64,000 nucleotides of DNA, taken from Ferruginibacter sp. (GTDB taxonomy: Bacteria; Bacteroidota; Bacteroidia; Chitinophagales; Chitinophagaceae). The stretch lies in contig JABFRP010000005.1 of NCBI GenBank assembly GCA_013141115.1, positions 124,001-188,000 on the forward strand. Reading direction: 5' to 3'. The stretch's first letter is position 1. Every line of letters begins with the position of its first letter. Of the stretch, positions 37,845 to 45,720 are shown piece by piece. Below the pieces are notes generated by a model that had not been told where the DNA came from, made no database searches, and worked only from the letters and a program-made list of their open reading frames with translations. The translations under genes and the position numbers were made by a program.

Positions 37845-38037
37845 GGCATACAACGGGCAGGGCTTGGCGTTGTTGGGGGATTTGAAAAACGTCCGCCAGG
37901 AACCGAAGCCCAATTGAAAAACTGAAGTTGAAGATAACAACTATAAGCTAAAGTGAAAAACGTCCTGCCCGAACAACTGCTGCCATGTTTTTGCAGATGA
38001 AGATTACAACGTCCTGCCCCAATAACGCCAAACCTGA
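37845..38037. repeat. attC-like imperfect dyad 2 (interrupted by IS110 copy B)
   Basis: GGCATACAAC (37845-37854) is followed by CAGGGCTTGGCGTTGTTGGG (37858-37877). The opposite arm CCCCAATAACGCCAAACCTG (38017-38036) is its reverse complement with two mismatches and a one-base bulge (an unpaired base, as in attC sites). The far outer box, GTTGTATGC, is at 39560-39568 on the other side of IS copy B. The central loop also has a direct repeat: AACGTCCTGCCC at 37959-37970 and 38008-38019. Confidence 0.6.
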
Positions 38038-38301
38038 TCCTATGTTTGCAATTGCTACATTTATATTTGTTATAAAGAATACAAATTTAGAAAGAACAGA
38101 GGCAGTTAAAGATAGTCAAACCCAAAAAGCCTTGAGCTTGTTCAACACGGTTATCACTGCCCCTTTCTTACTTTATGCTGTACAGTTCGATAAGCCTTTT
38201 AAGAGCTTGTGTTAGGATGTTAGCAAGTGTAAGATTGTTCTTCCTTTTTTTGTTTTTTCAAACTAAAGTTAAAAATATTATTTTATTAAAAACAACAAAT
38301 T

Positions 38302-39279
38302 ATGCCAGCAACATTTTTGTATTGTGGTATAGATATTAGCGGAACCACAATTGACATTTGCATTCAAACAAGTAACCAAACTTTTGAACATCATCAGTTG
38401 CCCAACACAGCAGCAGGTTTTAAGGCATTACTAAAACTTTGCCCAGGCGATTACTGGTTTGTAATGGAAGGCACGGGTGCTTTTCATTTACCCTTATGTT
38501 TTTATCTGCATCAAAAACAAAGTAAGTACAGCGTAGTAAATGCATTGCAGATAAAGCGTTACATACAAATGCATTTAGAGCGTAGCAAAACCGATAAAAT
38601 AGATGCGAAGCATATTTGCATGTATGGAATAGAGCGGCATCCTGCACAATATGAAATGCCCTGTGAGCAATACTTTGAGTGTAAAACCTTAAACAATGCG
38701 ATAGAAACCTTAACGCAGGAGATTACCAGCTTCAGCAATAAAATATATGCGTTGCAACAATTAAAAGTAGACAATACTGTAGTACAAAAAACGTATAGTA
38801 GTATTGTAAAAAACTTACGTTTAGAGTTAAAGAAATTAGAACAGGCATTAGCTCAAAAATTACACGCCTGGCAGCCAGATCTGGTAGAACAGGTAAGCAG
38901 TGTAAAAGGTATAGGCAAACGAGCCACAGCCATATTAATAGTTTTTACGCAAGGCTTTAAGCATACCCACACGTATCAGCAATTAATAAGTTATGCAGGT
39001 CTAAGCCCCAAAGAATTTACCAGTGGCAAAAGCATAAGAGGCAAAGTTCGAATAAGCAAAATAGGCGGCAAGCAACTGCGGCATACCTTGTACATGTGTG
39101 CCTTAAATGCCAAGGCCACCAATGCCGGCTGTAAAGAACTATACGATCGTTTAGTAGGCAAAGGCAAAAACAAAAAGCTGGCAATAATAGCGGTGTGTAA
39201 CAAATTATTAAAGCAGGTTTTTGGGGTAGTACAATCAGGGATTTTATACCAAGATAATTTTTGCAAAAAAACTGCTTGA
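38302..39279 (+). CDS. IS110-family transposase (copy B)
   Basis: 325 residues, identical to copy A except for the penultimate residue (Thr instead of Asn). The DEDD residues and Ser241 are present, so it is presumably active. The near-identity of the copies points to recent movement or duplication, or gene conversion. Confidence 0.93.
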   Translation: MPATFLYCGIDISGTTIDICIQTSNQTFEHHQLPNTAAGFKALLKLCPGDYWFVMEGTGAFHLPLCFYLHQKQSKYSVVNALQIKRYIQMHLERSKTDKIDAKHICMYGIERHPAQYEMPCEQYFECKTLNNAIETLTQEITSFSNKIYALQQLKVDNTVVQKTYSSIVKNLRLELKKLEQALAQKLHAWQPDLVEQVSSVKGIGKRATAILIVFTQGFKHTHTYQQLISYAGLSPKEFTSGKSIRGKVRISKIGGKQLRHTLYMCALNAKATNAGCKELYDRLVGKGKNKKLAIIAVCNKLLKQVFGVVQSGILYQDNFCKKTA

Positions 39280-39304
39280 TTTATTTGGTTTTTTACACAG
39301 TTCG

Positions 39305-39558
39305 AATAAGCAAAATAGGCGGCAAGCAACTGCGGCATACCTTGTACATGTGTGCCTTAAATGCCAAGGCCACCAATGCCGGCTGTAAAGAACTATACGA
39401 TCGTTTAGTAGGCAAAGGCAAAAACAAAAAGCTGGCAATAATAGCGGTGTGTAACAAATTATTAAAGCAGGTTTTTGGGGTAGTACAATCAGGGATTTTA
39501 TACCAAGATAATTTTTGCAAAAAAACTGCTTGATTTATTTGGTTTTTTACACAGTTCG
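39305..39558 (+). repeat. 254-bp duplicated 3' end of IS110 copy B
   Basis: An exact-looking second copy of 39051-39304. It encodes the last 76 residues of the transposase after VRISKIGGKQLRH..., and a frame from 39261 runs through it, but there is no start codon of its own kind and no N-terminal catalytic domain, so it is a remnant, not a gene. Confidence 0.85.
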
Positions 39559-39580
39559 TGTTGTATGCAGGCATTTGAAC

Positions 39581-40657
39581 TTACAGTAAACCTTTACGTC
39601 GATAATAATTTTGAAAAACAGCTAGAGCTTGTTCAACTTGTGGCGGCAACTCTAGAGTAATATCGATCTTCTTATCTTCCTGTTTAGCATTAGGGTCTTG
39701 GTTCGCTTTTACAATTTTACGTATTTCATTTGGTAGTCTGTTTATTTGCGAAGTAAGTACATCCGATGTTCCCCGTAGTAAATCTTTTACTTGAGATAAT
39801 TCGTCATCAGGTCTTAGTTGCTCATTTCGTGTTTCCCAATTAAAAAGCTCAATTGATAAATTGGAAAGTTCGTCAGAGAAATTTTTTAGGTCTAAAAATT
39901 TAGAAGGAACTCCTTTTGGTCCTAGCGCTCCTTCCATTTTTTCCAAAATTAAATGAGAAAATATTTTTATGAATCTTTGGAAATCCTCTAAAGTATCCTG
40001 AAAAAATCTATAATAATCTTCGTCTGTACAATGAACAGATCTAACAAAATAAACTCCATTACGAAGATTCTTTTGCATGATATTAGCCTTATCAAGACGT
40101 GCCTCTATCAATTCTGCAAGAATTAAATATTCATATCCAAAAGGTTGTTCTATTGCAATTTTTTTTACTTCTTCGCTTTCATTGTGTAAATCCTGAAGAT
40201 TGACATATCGGAATTCTTTGAGGTGGATCCTAACCTGATTACAAAAAGGTCCCAAAGCTGCTAGTAAATTTTTATCAGTTCGTTTGCTATTATAAACGCC
40301 AGGATTTACTCCTAACAAATCTGTCGGTAAATGCATAGTTTCTTTCTCAGGTATTACATAAAATACATTATTCTGCCCGAGTTTCCCAATAAATAACCCA
40401 AGTTCAAAAATTATATTATCTCGAACCGTCGCGTAATTTTGTTCACGAATAATACTAATATCATCTGGATTGAAAACAAAAATTGCAAAATCAGATTTAC
40501 TTACAGCTGCTATAAGATCAGTTAGTGATGTTGAAGAGAGTTTAAATATCCCTTGATTCCAAACAGTAACTTCTGCATCATAATTCAAGTTTTCTTGGAT
40601 TGCATTTGCTACTTCTAATGCTTCTGATGAAGATCCAATAAATAATTTTGGTTTCAT
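39581..40657 (-). CDS. TIR-domain effector (CAP12/Pycsar-TIR type, PF10137-like)
   Basis: 358 residues, no signal peptide. N-terminal TIR-like nucleotide-binding domain at about 1-150: KLFIGSSSEALEVANAI, the FAIFVFNPDD strand, then RDNIIFELGLFIGKLG with Glu85 as the likely NADase catalytic residue, and the IPEKETMHLPTDLLGV loop. The C-terminal 200 residues are helical and unrecognised, possibly a sensing or oligomerisation part. In known systems such TIR domains destroy NAD+ on infection, often triggered by a cyclic nucleotide made by a cyclase; no cyclase is in this window, so a stand-alone system or a different trigger is possible. Within the cassette-like island. Confidence 0.82.
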   Translation of the reverse strand: MKPKLFIGSSSEALEVANAIQENLNYDAEVTVWNQGIFKLSSTSLTDLIAAVSKSDFAIFVFNPDDISIIREQNYATVRDNIIFELGLFIGKLGQNNVFYVIPEKETMHLPTDLLGVNPGVYNSKRTDKNLLAALGPFCNQVRIHLKEFRYVNLQDLHNESEEVKKIAIEQPFGYEYLILAELIEARLDKANIMQKNLRNGVYFVRSVHCTDEDYYRFFQDTLEDFQRFIKIFSHLILEKMEGALGPKGVPSKFLDLKNFSDELSNLSIELFNWETRNEQLRPDDELSQVKDLLRGTSDVLTSQINRLPNEIRKIVKANQDPNAKQEDKKIDITLELPPQVEQALAVFQNYYRRKGLL

Positions 40658-40711
40658 AAATATTGATGTCCTTTATTGTTTATTTTGAATTCAAATGCCG
40701 ATTGATTGCTT

Positions 40712-40821
40712 GCATACAACATTTGCATTGACGCTATTATACGTCACTCCAAATTTTCCCATCTCTTGATTTTTAATCATTTGACATTATACATTTGAGT
40801 TGTTTTTAGCGCCAATGTAAT
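40712..40821. repeat. attC-like imperfect dyad 3 (upstream of the TIR gene)
   Basis: GCATACAAC at 40712-40720 is followed by ATTTGCATTGACGC (40721-40734); the opposite arm GCGCCAATGTAAT (40809-40821) is its imperfect reverse complement (GCG-CAATG-AA- blocks pair). No GTTGTATGC box closes the right side, so the outer end is degenerate or lost. On the minus strand it precedes the TIR gene exactly as dyad 2 precedes the DUF6934 gene. Confidence 0.5.
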
Positions 40822-40924
40822 TTAGTAAAATATTTAATCTGTTACCTTTAATTCTCCGCTTCAATAAAAGCCTAATAAAGATATTCAGTACAAGAGTGCC
40901 CTTCCTTCTTCAGGATAAACTCTA

Positions 40925-41080
40925 CCATCGCAGCCTAATAGCCTTCCAAAAGCACCTCCCCCAAAAAGCGCCGCAGGCAAAAAACAATTCCCATCCCACA
41001 ACGCCATCCCTACCAAAATCCGTCGCTCCCTTCACCCATCTTATCAACAGCTTTCTCTCAGGATGCAACAGGATGCAGCC
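40925..41080. other. C-rich region of different composition
   Basis: About 155 bp with a much higher C content than its surroundings on the plus strand (G-rich on the minus strand), for example CTCCCCCAAAAAGCGCCGC. Stops are absent in one minus frame (Trp- and Gly-rich, not protein-like). It may be a decayed repeat or an unrecognised structured RNA; nothing firmer can be said. Confidence 0.35.
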
Positions 41081-41124
41081 CGTAGTATATAAACTAAATT
41101 GTGTGTGCAAAACGATTGGGCTAC

Positions 41125-42582
41125 ATGAACTTATCTTCAAAAATTAAAGCGCTATTAACAGCATTTATTTGCCTGCTTGCCACTGCTATAACTGCACAGT
41201 TAAAAATTGCTGAAGCATTTAGTAATAATATGGTATTGCAAAGGGATAAACCCTTAACCATTTGGGGCAGCAGTATTGCAGGTACACAAGTGATAGTGCA
41301 ATTTGCCACAAAACAAAAAGAAACTTTTACCGATAGTGCCGGCAAGTGGGCCATTGTTTTTGAACCTTTAGCTATGTCGGCCACGCCGCAAAATTTAACC
41401 GTAGTATCGGGCAACCTGCCCACACTTACTTTAAAAAATATTTTAGTTGGCGATGTATGGCTCTGTGGCGGGCAAAGTAATATGGAATACCCGCTCGACA
41501 GGAAAATGAAACGTTACGCAGCTCCTAAAAAAGGTATAGATGAAGCCGAAGCTGCATTAACCGAAAGCAAACCTGATGCCATCAGGTATTTGTATGTAGA
41601 AAAAGATTTGAAAAAAAATCCTGTGCTGCCCACCAAGGGTTGGACGGATGGTAACGATACTTTGGTGCGTTACGCTTCGGCCATTGGTTACTTTTTTGCA
41701 AAAGATATTTATCAAAAAACAAAAGTACCCATTGGCATCATCACCTCAAGCTGGGGCGGTACCAGGATAGAGCAGTGGCAACCAGAATGGAGCTACGAAA
41801 ATTCAAAAGCATTTAAAGATTCTATCACCAGCCCCAATTTTAAAATTGATGGCATACACCCCGGTCAGATGTACAAGGGATTGATAGAACCATTAATTCC
41901 TTTTGCTATTAAAGGCGTGCTGTGGTACCAGGGCGAAAGCAATGCGATGGTAGAAGATCAAAAAACTTATCCTTTAAAATTTGAATTACTGCTGAACACC
42001 TGGCGCAATTTATTTAAAGATGCCAGCCTGCCTTTTTATTATGTGCAGATAGCGCCGTATTTATATACAGTACGTAAAGATAAAAAAATACACTCATCGC
42101 AATTACTGCCCGAGTTTTGGGAAGCACAAACAAAATCATTACTGTTAAAAAATGTAGGTATGGTGGTTACTACCGATTTGGTAGACAACCTTGCAGATAT
42201 TCATCCGTCTTACAAATGGACGGTGGGAAGAAGATTAGCTTTAGTAGCTTTAGAAAAAACTTATGGGCAAAAGCAGATGGCCTGGTCGGGGCCGCAGTAT
42301 GCATCTGCTAAAAGAAAACAAAATAGTATTGTGCTAAGTTTTCATCATAAAGGCACAGGCTTAGCCAGCAGCGATGGCAATGCATTAACATGGTTTAGCA
42401 TTGCGGGTAAAGATGGAAAATTTGTACCAGCCACTGCGGTAATTGTAGCAGATAAGGTAATTGTATCATCAGGCGAAATTGAAAAACCAAGATATGTTCG
42501 TTTTGCCTGGGATGAAAAAGCGCAACCGAATTTTATTAGTAGGGAAGGGTTGTCGGCATTGCCGTTTAGAACGGGGCTGTGA
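41125..42582 (+). CDS. secreted sialate O-acetylesterase-like SGNH esterase
   Basis: 485 residues from the ATG at 41125, which begins a clear Sec signal peptide (MNLSSKIKALLTAFICLLAT, then AITAQ); the GTG at 41101 only adds a non-signal extension. Features: FSNNMVLQRDKPLTIWG and a jelly-roll insertion, nucleophile block GGQSNMEYPL, GVLWYQGESNA (block with Gly/Asn), and the terminal Asp-x-x-His pair in DLADIHPSYKW. This is the SASA/DUF303 family (CE6/CE20-like), which removes acetyl groups from glycans. In a pectin locus it may deacetylate galacturonic acid or side-chain sugars. It opens the RG-I gene block. Confidence 0.88.
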   Translation: MNLSSKIKALLTAFICLLATAITAQLKIAEAFSNNMVLQRDKPLTIWGSSIAGTQVIVQFATKQKETFTDSAGKWAIVFEPLAMSATPQNLTVVSGNLPTLTLKNILVGDVWLCGGQSNMEYPLDRKMKRYAAPKKGIDEAEAALTESKPDAIRYLYVEKDLKKNPVLPTKGWTDGNDTLVRYASAIGYFFAKDIYQKTKVPIGIITSSWGGTRIEQWQPEWSYENSKAFKDSITSPNFKIDGIHPGQMYKGLIEPLIPFAIKGVLWYQGESNAMVEDQKTYPLKFELLLNTWRNLFKDASLPFYYVQIAPYLYTVRKDKKIHSSQLLPEFWEAQTKSLLLKNVGMVVTTDLVDNLADIHPSYKWTVGRRLALVALEKTYGQKQMAWSGPQYASAKRKQNSIVLSFHHKGTGLASSDGNALTWFSIAGKDGKFVPATAVIVADKVIVSSGEIEKPRYVRFAWDEKAQPNFISREGLSALPFRTGL

Positions 42583-42898
42583 GACTTAAAGTTCTTTAAA
42601 AGAAAATTTAGGAATTGCTGCTACGCAGCAAGGGTTTTTGCCACAAAGACGCAAAGGCACAAAGGTTGCTGCTTCGCAGCAAGGAATTGCCACGGAGACA
42701 CAGAAACACGGAGTTATTGAATGTTGCTTTTTTCTGTGCTTCTGTGGCAAAATAGTTCACGTAGTGAATTTTAAAAAACGAAATTTTTCCTTTGTGCCTT
42801 CGTGTCTTTGTGGCTAAAATTTTTTGTGATAACAAAAAAGAGAAAACGACAAGTAACAGAAAATAAATCTTCTAATAAGAAGACCAAACAATTTATTT
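42583..42898. repeat. nested inverted-repeat element in the intergenic region before PL11
   Basis: Outer arms: GCCACAAAGACGCAAAGGCA (start of 42640-42665) against 42789-42814, whose reverse complement reads GCCACAAAGACACGAAGGCA at the same place; 24 of 26 positions agree. Inner arms TTGCCAC-GA--CACAGAAA at about 42688-42707 and 42731-42750. Two small palindromic motifs GCTGCTACGCAGC and GCTGCTTCGCAGC lie at the left edge. The transcript could fold into a long hairpin. No gene is in the region. Confidence 0.7.
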
Positions 42899-44773
42899 AT
42901 GAACAAACAAACCGGCATATTATTAATGGCAATATGCTTTTGCTTTACCAGCTTTGCCCAAAGGCAAATGGAATATTTAAACCGTGGCGTAGTAGCTATA
43001 TCCGATGGTAAAGGCAATATTTTTGTTAGCTGGCGCCTGCTGGTAACTGATGAAGACAATATTGCTTTTAATATTTACCGCTCTGCCAACAATGAAAAGG
43101 CAGTAAAGCTGAACAAAAAGCCAATAGATGCATTCACACATTTTAACGATGAAAAAATAGACAGCACCAAAGCCTATACCTATTACATAACACCTGTTGC
43201 AAAAGGAAAAGAGTTAGTAGCGTCAGAAAAATTTACCGTGCCGGCATTGGCAAAAATGTATTTATCTATCCCGTTGCGTACACCGGATGGCTATTCGGCT
43301 AATGATGCATCGGTTGGTGATTTAGATGGCGATGGGGAATATGAAGTGATCATTCATTTAACAGGTAAGGCAAGAGATAATTCGCAGGCAGGTATTACCG
43401 ACCCACCTGTTTTTCAGGCCTATAAAATGAACGGAACTTTTTTATGGCAGATCAATTTAGGAAATAATATTCGTGAAGGCGCTCACTATACCCAGTTTAT
43501 GGTGTACGATTTGGATGGCGATGGAAAAGCTGAAATTGCGATGAAAACGTGTGACGGATCAATGGACAGTAAAGGCAATATTATAGGTGATTCATCTAAA
43601 GATTGGAGAAATGAAAGAGGCTATATTTTATCAGGACCAGAATACCTAACGGTGTTCAATGGCCTAAGTGGTGAAGCGATCAATACAACAGACTATATAC
43701 AACCACGCCATGGTAAATTAAATCCTTCAACAGAAGAATTAAAAGCGACGTGGGGTGATGGATACGGAAATAGGATGGACCGCTTTTTAGCATGTGTTGC
43801 TTATTTGGATGGCGTACATCCCAGTTTAGTAATGTGCCGTGGTTATTATACAAGAACTATTTTAGCGGCATGGGATCTTAAAAATGGTAAGTTGGTAAAG
43901 CGCTGGCTGTTTGATACCAATGATAAAGGCAATGAAAAATATGCAGGCCAGGGCAATCATAATTTAACTGTTGCCGATGTGGATGGCGATGGCAAAGATG
44001 AAATTGTGTACGGCCAAATGACGATAGATGATAATGGTAAAGGATTATACAGCACAGGTATCGGCCATGCCGATGCATTACATGTTTCTGATCTCGATCC
44101 TTCACGCCCGGGTTTGGAAGTGTTTAGCATACAGGAACGTTTTGATGACGCCGGTGCAAATTTCCGTGATGCTAAAACTGGCGAAGTGATCTGGAAAAAA
44201 CCATCGCAAAAAGCAGGCGACGATGGCGAAGGGCCGGGCCGTGGTGTAGCATTGGATGTAGATCCCCGTTATCCTGGTTTTGAATGCTGGGTGGCCGGTG
44301 CAGGCATAAGAGGCATGTTTGATAATAAAGGCAATATTATCTCCGAAAAAACACCCGCCTGCAATATGGGTATTTTTTGGGATGGTGATGTGCTAAGCGA
44401 AGTATTGAATGGTGTAAGCGTTAGCAAATGGCTTTACGACAGTAGCAAAACACAAACTATTTTTGATGGCCGGAATTTTGATTGCGTAAGTAACAATGGC
44501 ACCAAATCAAATCCATGTTTGTCGGCAGATCTTTTTGGCGACTGGAGGGAAGAGTTGATCTGCCGTACAAGAGATAGTAAAGAGTTGCGCATTTTTACTA
44601 CAATGATACCAACCCAAAAAAAGTTTTATACACTGATGCAGGATCCGCAGTATCGCTTAAGCATTGTATGGCAGAACGTGGCCTACAATCAACCGCCTCA
44701 TACCAGTTTTTTTATGGGACAGGATATGCCGCAGCCACCAAAGCCAAATATTGCAATCATTAAAAAGAAATAA
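42899..44773 (+). CDS. PL11 rhamnogalacturonan lyase, secreted
   Basis: 624 residues with a Sec signal peptide ending near SFAQ (residue 20). The eight-bladed beta-propeller of PL11 is recognisable from calcium-binding repeats: GDLDGDGEYEV, YDLDGDGKAEIAMKT, VADVDGDGKDEIVYG, DLDPSRPGLEV, and the opening GVVAISDGKGNIFVSWRLL of the N-terminal beta domain, with LFGDWREELICR at the C-terminal side. PL11 cleaves the Rha-GalA backbone of RG-I by beta-elimination and needs calcium. Full family length (about 600). It probably works with the CE12 and GH28 enzymes nearby. Confidence 0.95.
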   Translation: MNKQTGILLMAICFCFTSFAQRQMEYLNRGVVAISDGKGNIFVSWRLLVTDEDNIAFNIYRSANNEKAVKLNKKPIDAFTHFNDEKIDSTKAYTYYITPVAKGKELVASEKFTVPALAKMYLSIPLRTPDGYSANDASVGDLDGDGEYEVIIHLTGKARDNSQAGITDPPVFQAYKMNGTFLWQINLGNNIREGAHYTQFMVYDLDGDGKAEIAMKTCDGSMDSKGNIIGDSSKDWRNERGYILSGPEYLTVFNGLSGEAINTTDYIQPRHGKLNPSTEELKATWGDGYGNRMDRFLACVAYLDGVHPSLVMCRGYYTRTILAAWDLKNGKLVKRWLFDTNDKGNEKYAGQGNHNLTVADVDGDGKDEIVYGQMTIDDNGKGLYSTGIGHADALHVSDLDPSRPGLEVFSIQERFDDAGANFRDAKTGEVIWKKPSQKAGDDGEGPGRGVALDVDPRYPGFECWVAGAGIRGMFDNKGNIISEKTPACNMGIFWDGDVLSEVLNGVSVSKWLYDSSKTQTIFDGRNFDCVSNNGTKSNPCLSADLFGDWREELICRTRDSKELRIFTTMIPTQKKFYTLMQDPQYRLSIVWQNVAYNQPPHTSFFMGQDMPQPPKPNIAIIKKK

Positions 44774-44784
44774 AAATATATTAA

Positions 44785-44909
44785 CTATGTGTCCTATTGT
44801 GCCTATGTAGTTATTTTATCACATTGATTTATAAAAGGGAAAAAATAAAAGAAATAAAGCTATTGTTTATGTGGTTTATTTTTACCACATAGGGCACATA
44901 GACACATAG
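44785..44909. repeat. CACATAG-type inverted repeat element
   Basis: CTATGTGTCCTATTGTGCC (44785-44803, continuing to 44810) and CCACATAGGGCACATAGACA (from 44885) are imperfect inverted repeats about 75 bp apart. The right arm is part of a short tandem of the 8-mer GACACATA (three units, 44900-44917 region). Directly before the CE12 operon. It is of the same design as the element at 42640-42814 but of different sequence. Confidence 0.7.
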
Positions 44910-44936
44910 ACACATAGAAAAGAAAAAATAAATAGT

Positions 44937-45716
44937 ATGAAATTACTTGCGTTAAAAAAACTGTTTTTTATATCTGTCAGTGCATTGCTGCTGTCTTCAT
45001 TTATATTTTTAGAAAAACCAACATTGTACATCATTGGCGATTCTACCGTACGTAATACCAACCGGCCGCAATGTGGTTGGGGCGAAAAGATCGGCGATCT
45101 TTTTGATACCACGCAACTCCGTATCTCCAACCAGGCCATGGCCGGAAGAAGTACAAGAACTTTTATTAAAGAAAAGCGCTGGGAAAAAGTAATGAGCACC
45201 ATTAAAGCAGGCGATTATTTAATTATGCAGTTTGGCCACAATGAAGGCAGTAAACCCGATACTAACAAAGCCGGTTACCGTGGTGTGTTAAGAGGTATTG
45301 GTGAAGAAACCGTTGAATTGACCTGGCCCGACAGCACTAAAGAAATGGTACACACTTACGGTTGGTATATTCGTAAGTTTATACAGGATGCAAAATCGAA
45401 AGGAGCCATACCTGTTGTAGCATCTATGATACCACGCAACCAGTTTGCAGACGGTAAAGTAAAACGTGCAGGCAACGATTACGGTAAATGGGCAAAAGAA
45501 GTGGCTGCAAGCGAAGGCGTGGCTTTTATCGATTTAAATAGTATTAGTGCCGATAAATATGATGCACTGGGCCCCGATAAAGTAAAAGAGTTTTTTCCCG
45601 GCGATCACACACACACCAACGAAGCCGGTGCTGCGGTTAATGCCGCATCAGTAGCAGAGGGTATCAGGCTATTAAAGAATTTAGGATTGAATAATTATTT
45701 ACTGCAAAAAAATTAA
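44937..45716 (+). CDS. rhamnogalacturonan acetylesterase (CE12, SGNH), exported
   Basis: 259 residues with an N-terminal signal/anchor (residues 8-24, hydrophobic). SGNH blocks: IGDSTVRN (Ser nucleophile), AMAGRSTRTF (Gly), FGHNEG (Asn) and PGDHTHTNEAG (catalytic Asp-x-x-His). The IGDSTVRN/HTYGWY patterns are specific for the CE12/RGAE branch. It removes acetyl groups from galacturonic acid in RG-I so that lyases can reach the backbone. First gene of a tight operon: the second CE12 follows after 4 bp. Confidence 0.93.
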   Translation: MKLLALKKLFFISVSALLLSSFIFLEKPTLYIIGDSTVRNTNRPQCGWGEKIGDLFDTTQLRISNQAMAGRSTRTFIKEKRWEKVMSTIKAGDYLIMQFGHNEGSKPDTNKAGYRGVLRGIGEETVELTWPDSTKEMVHTYGWYIRKFIQDAKSKGAIPVVASMIPRNQFADGKVKRAGNDYGKWAKEVAASEGVAFIDLNSISADKYDALGPDKVKEFFPGDHTHTNEAGAAVNAASVAEGIRLLKNLGLNNYLLQKN

Positions 45717-45720
45717 GCAC

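Larger units (their letters stand above)
38039..39568 (+). mobile_element. IS110-family insertion sequence, copy B, with 3' tandem duplication
   Basis: Offset from copy A is exactly 2159 bp. The element is 254 bp longer because its 3' end is repeated: 39051-39304 recurs as 39305-39558. The transposase gene (stop at 39279) is complete and precedes the second repeat unit. The duplication endpoints are the internal AGTTCG (about 39045-39050) and the terminal AGTTCG (39299-39304), a 6-bp microhomology. Direct orientation relative to copy A. Confidence 0.88.

Noticed and set aside
39261..39533. Apparent 90-residue transposase gene in the second repeat unit of IS copy B
   Set aside because: It is the C-terminal fragment duplicated by the 254-bp repeat, with no catalytic domain and no proper start.
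35880..39568. Composite transposon carrying the DUF6934 cassette as cargo
   Set aside because: IS110 elements do not usually move as composites and both copies sit at equivalent attC-like targets; independent targeted insertion explains the pattern as well.
36000..41000. CRISPR array
   Set aside because: The repeats in this area are two IS copies and three unlike dyads; no series of short, evenly spaced identical repeats and no cas genes.
40896..41147. ORFs of 83 and 72 residues on either strand of the C-rich region
   Set aside because: Biased composition (Pro/Ser or Trp/Gly), no domain, no plausible start context; likely non-coding.
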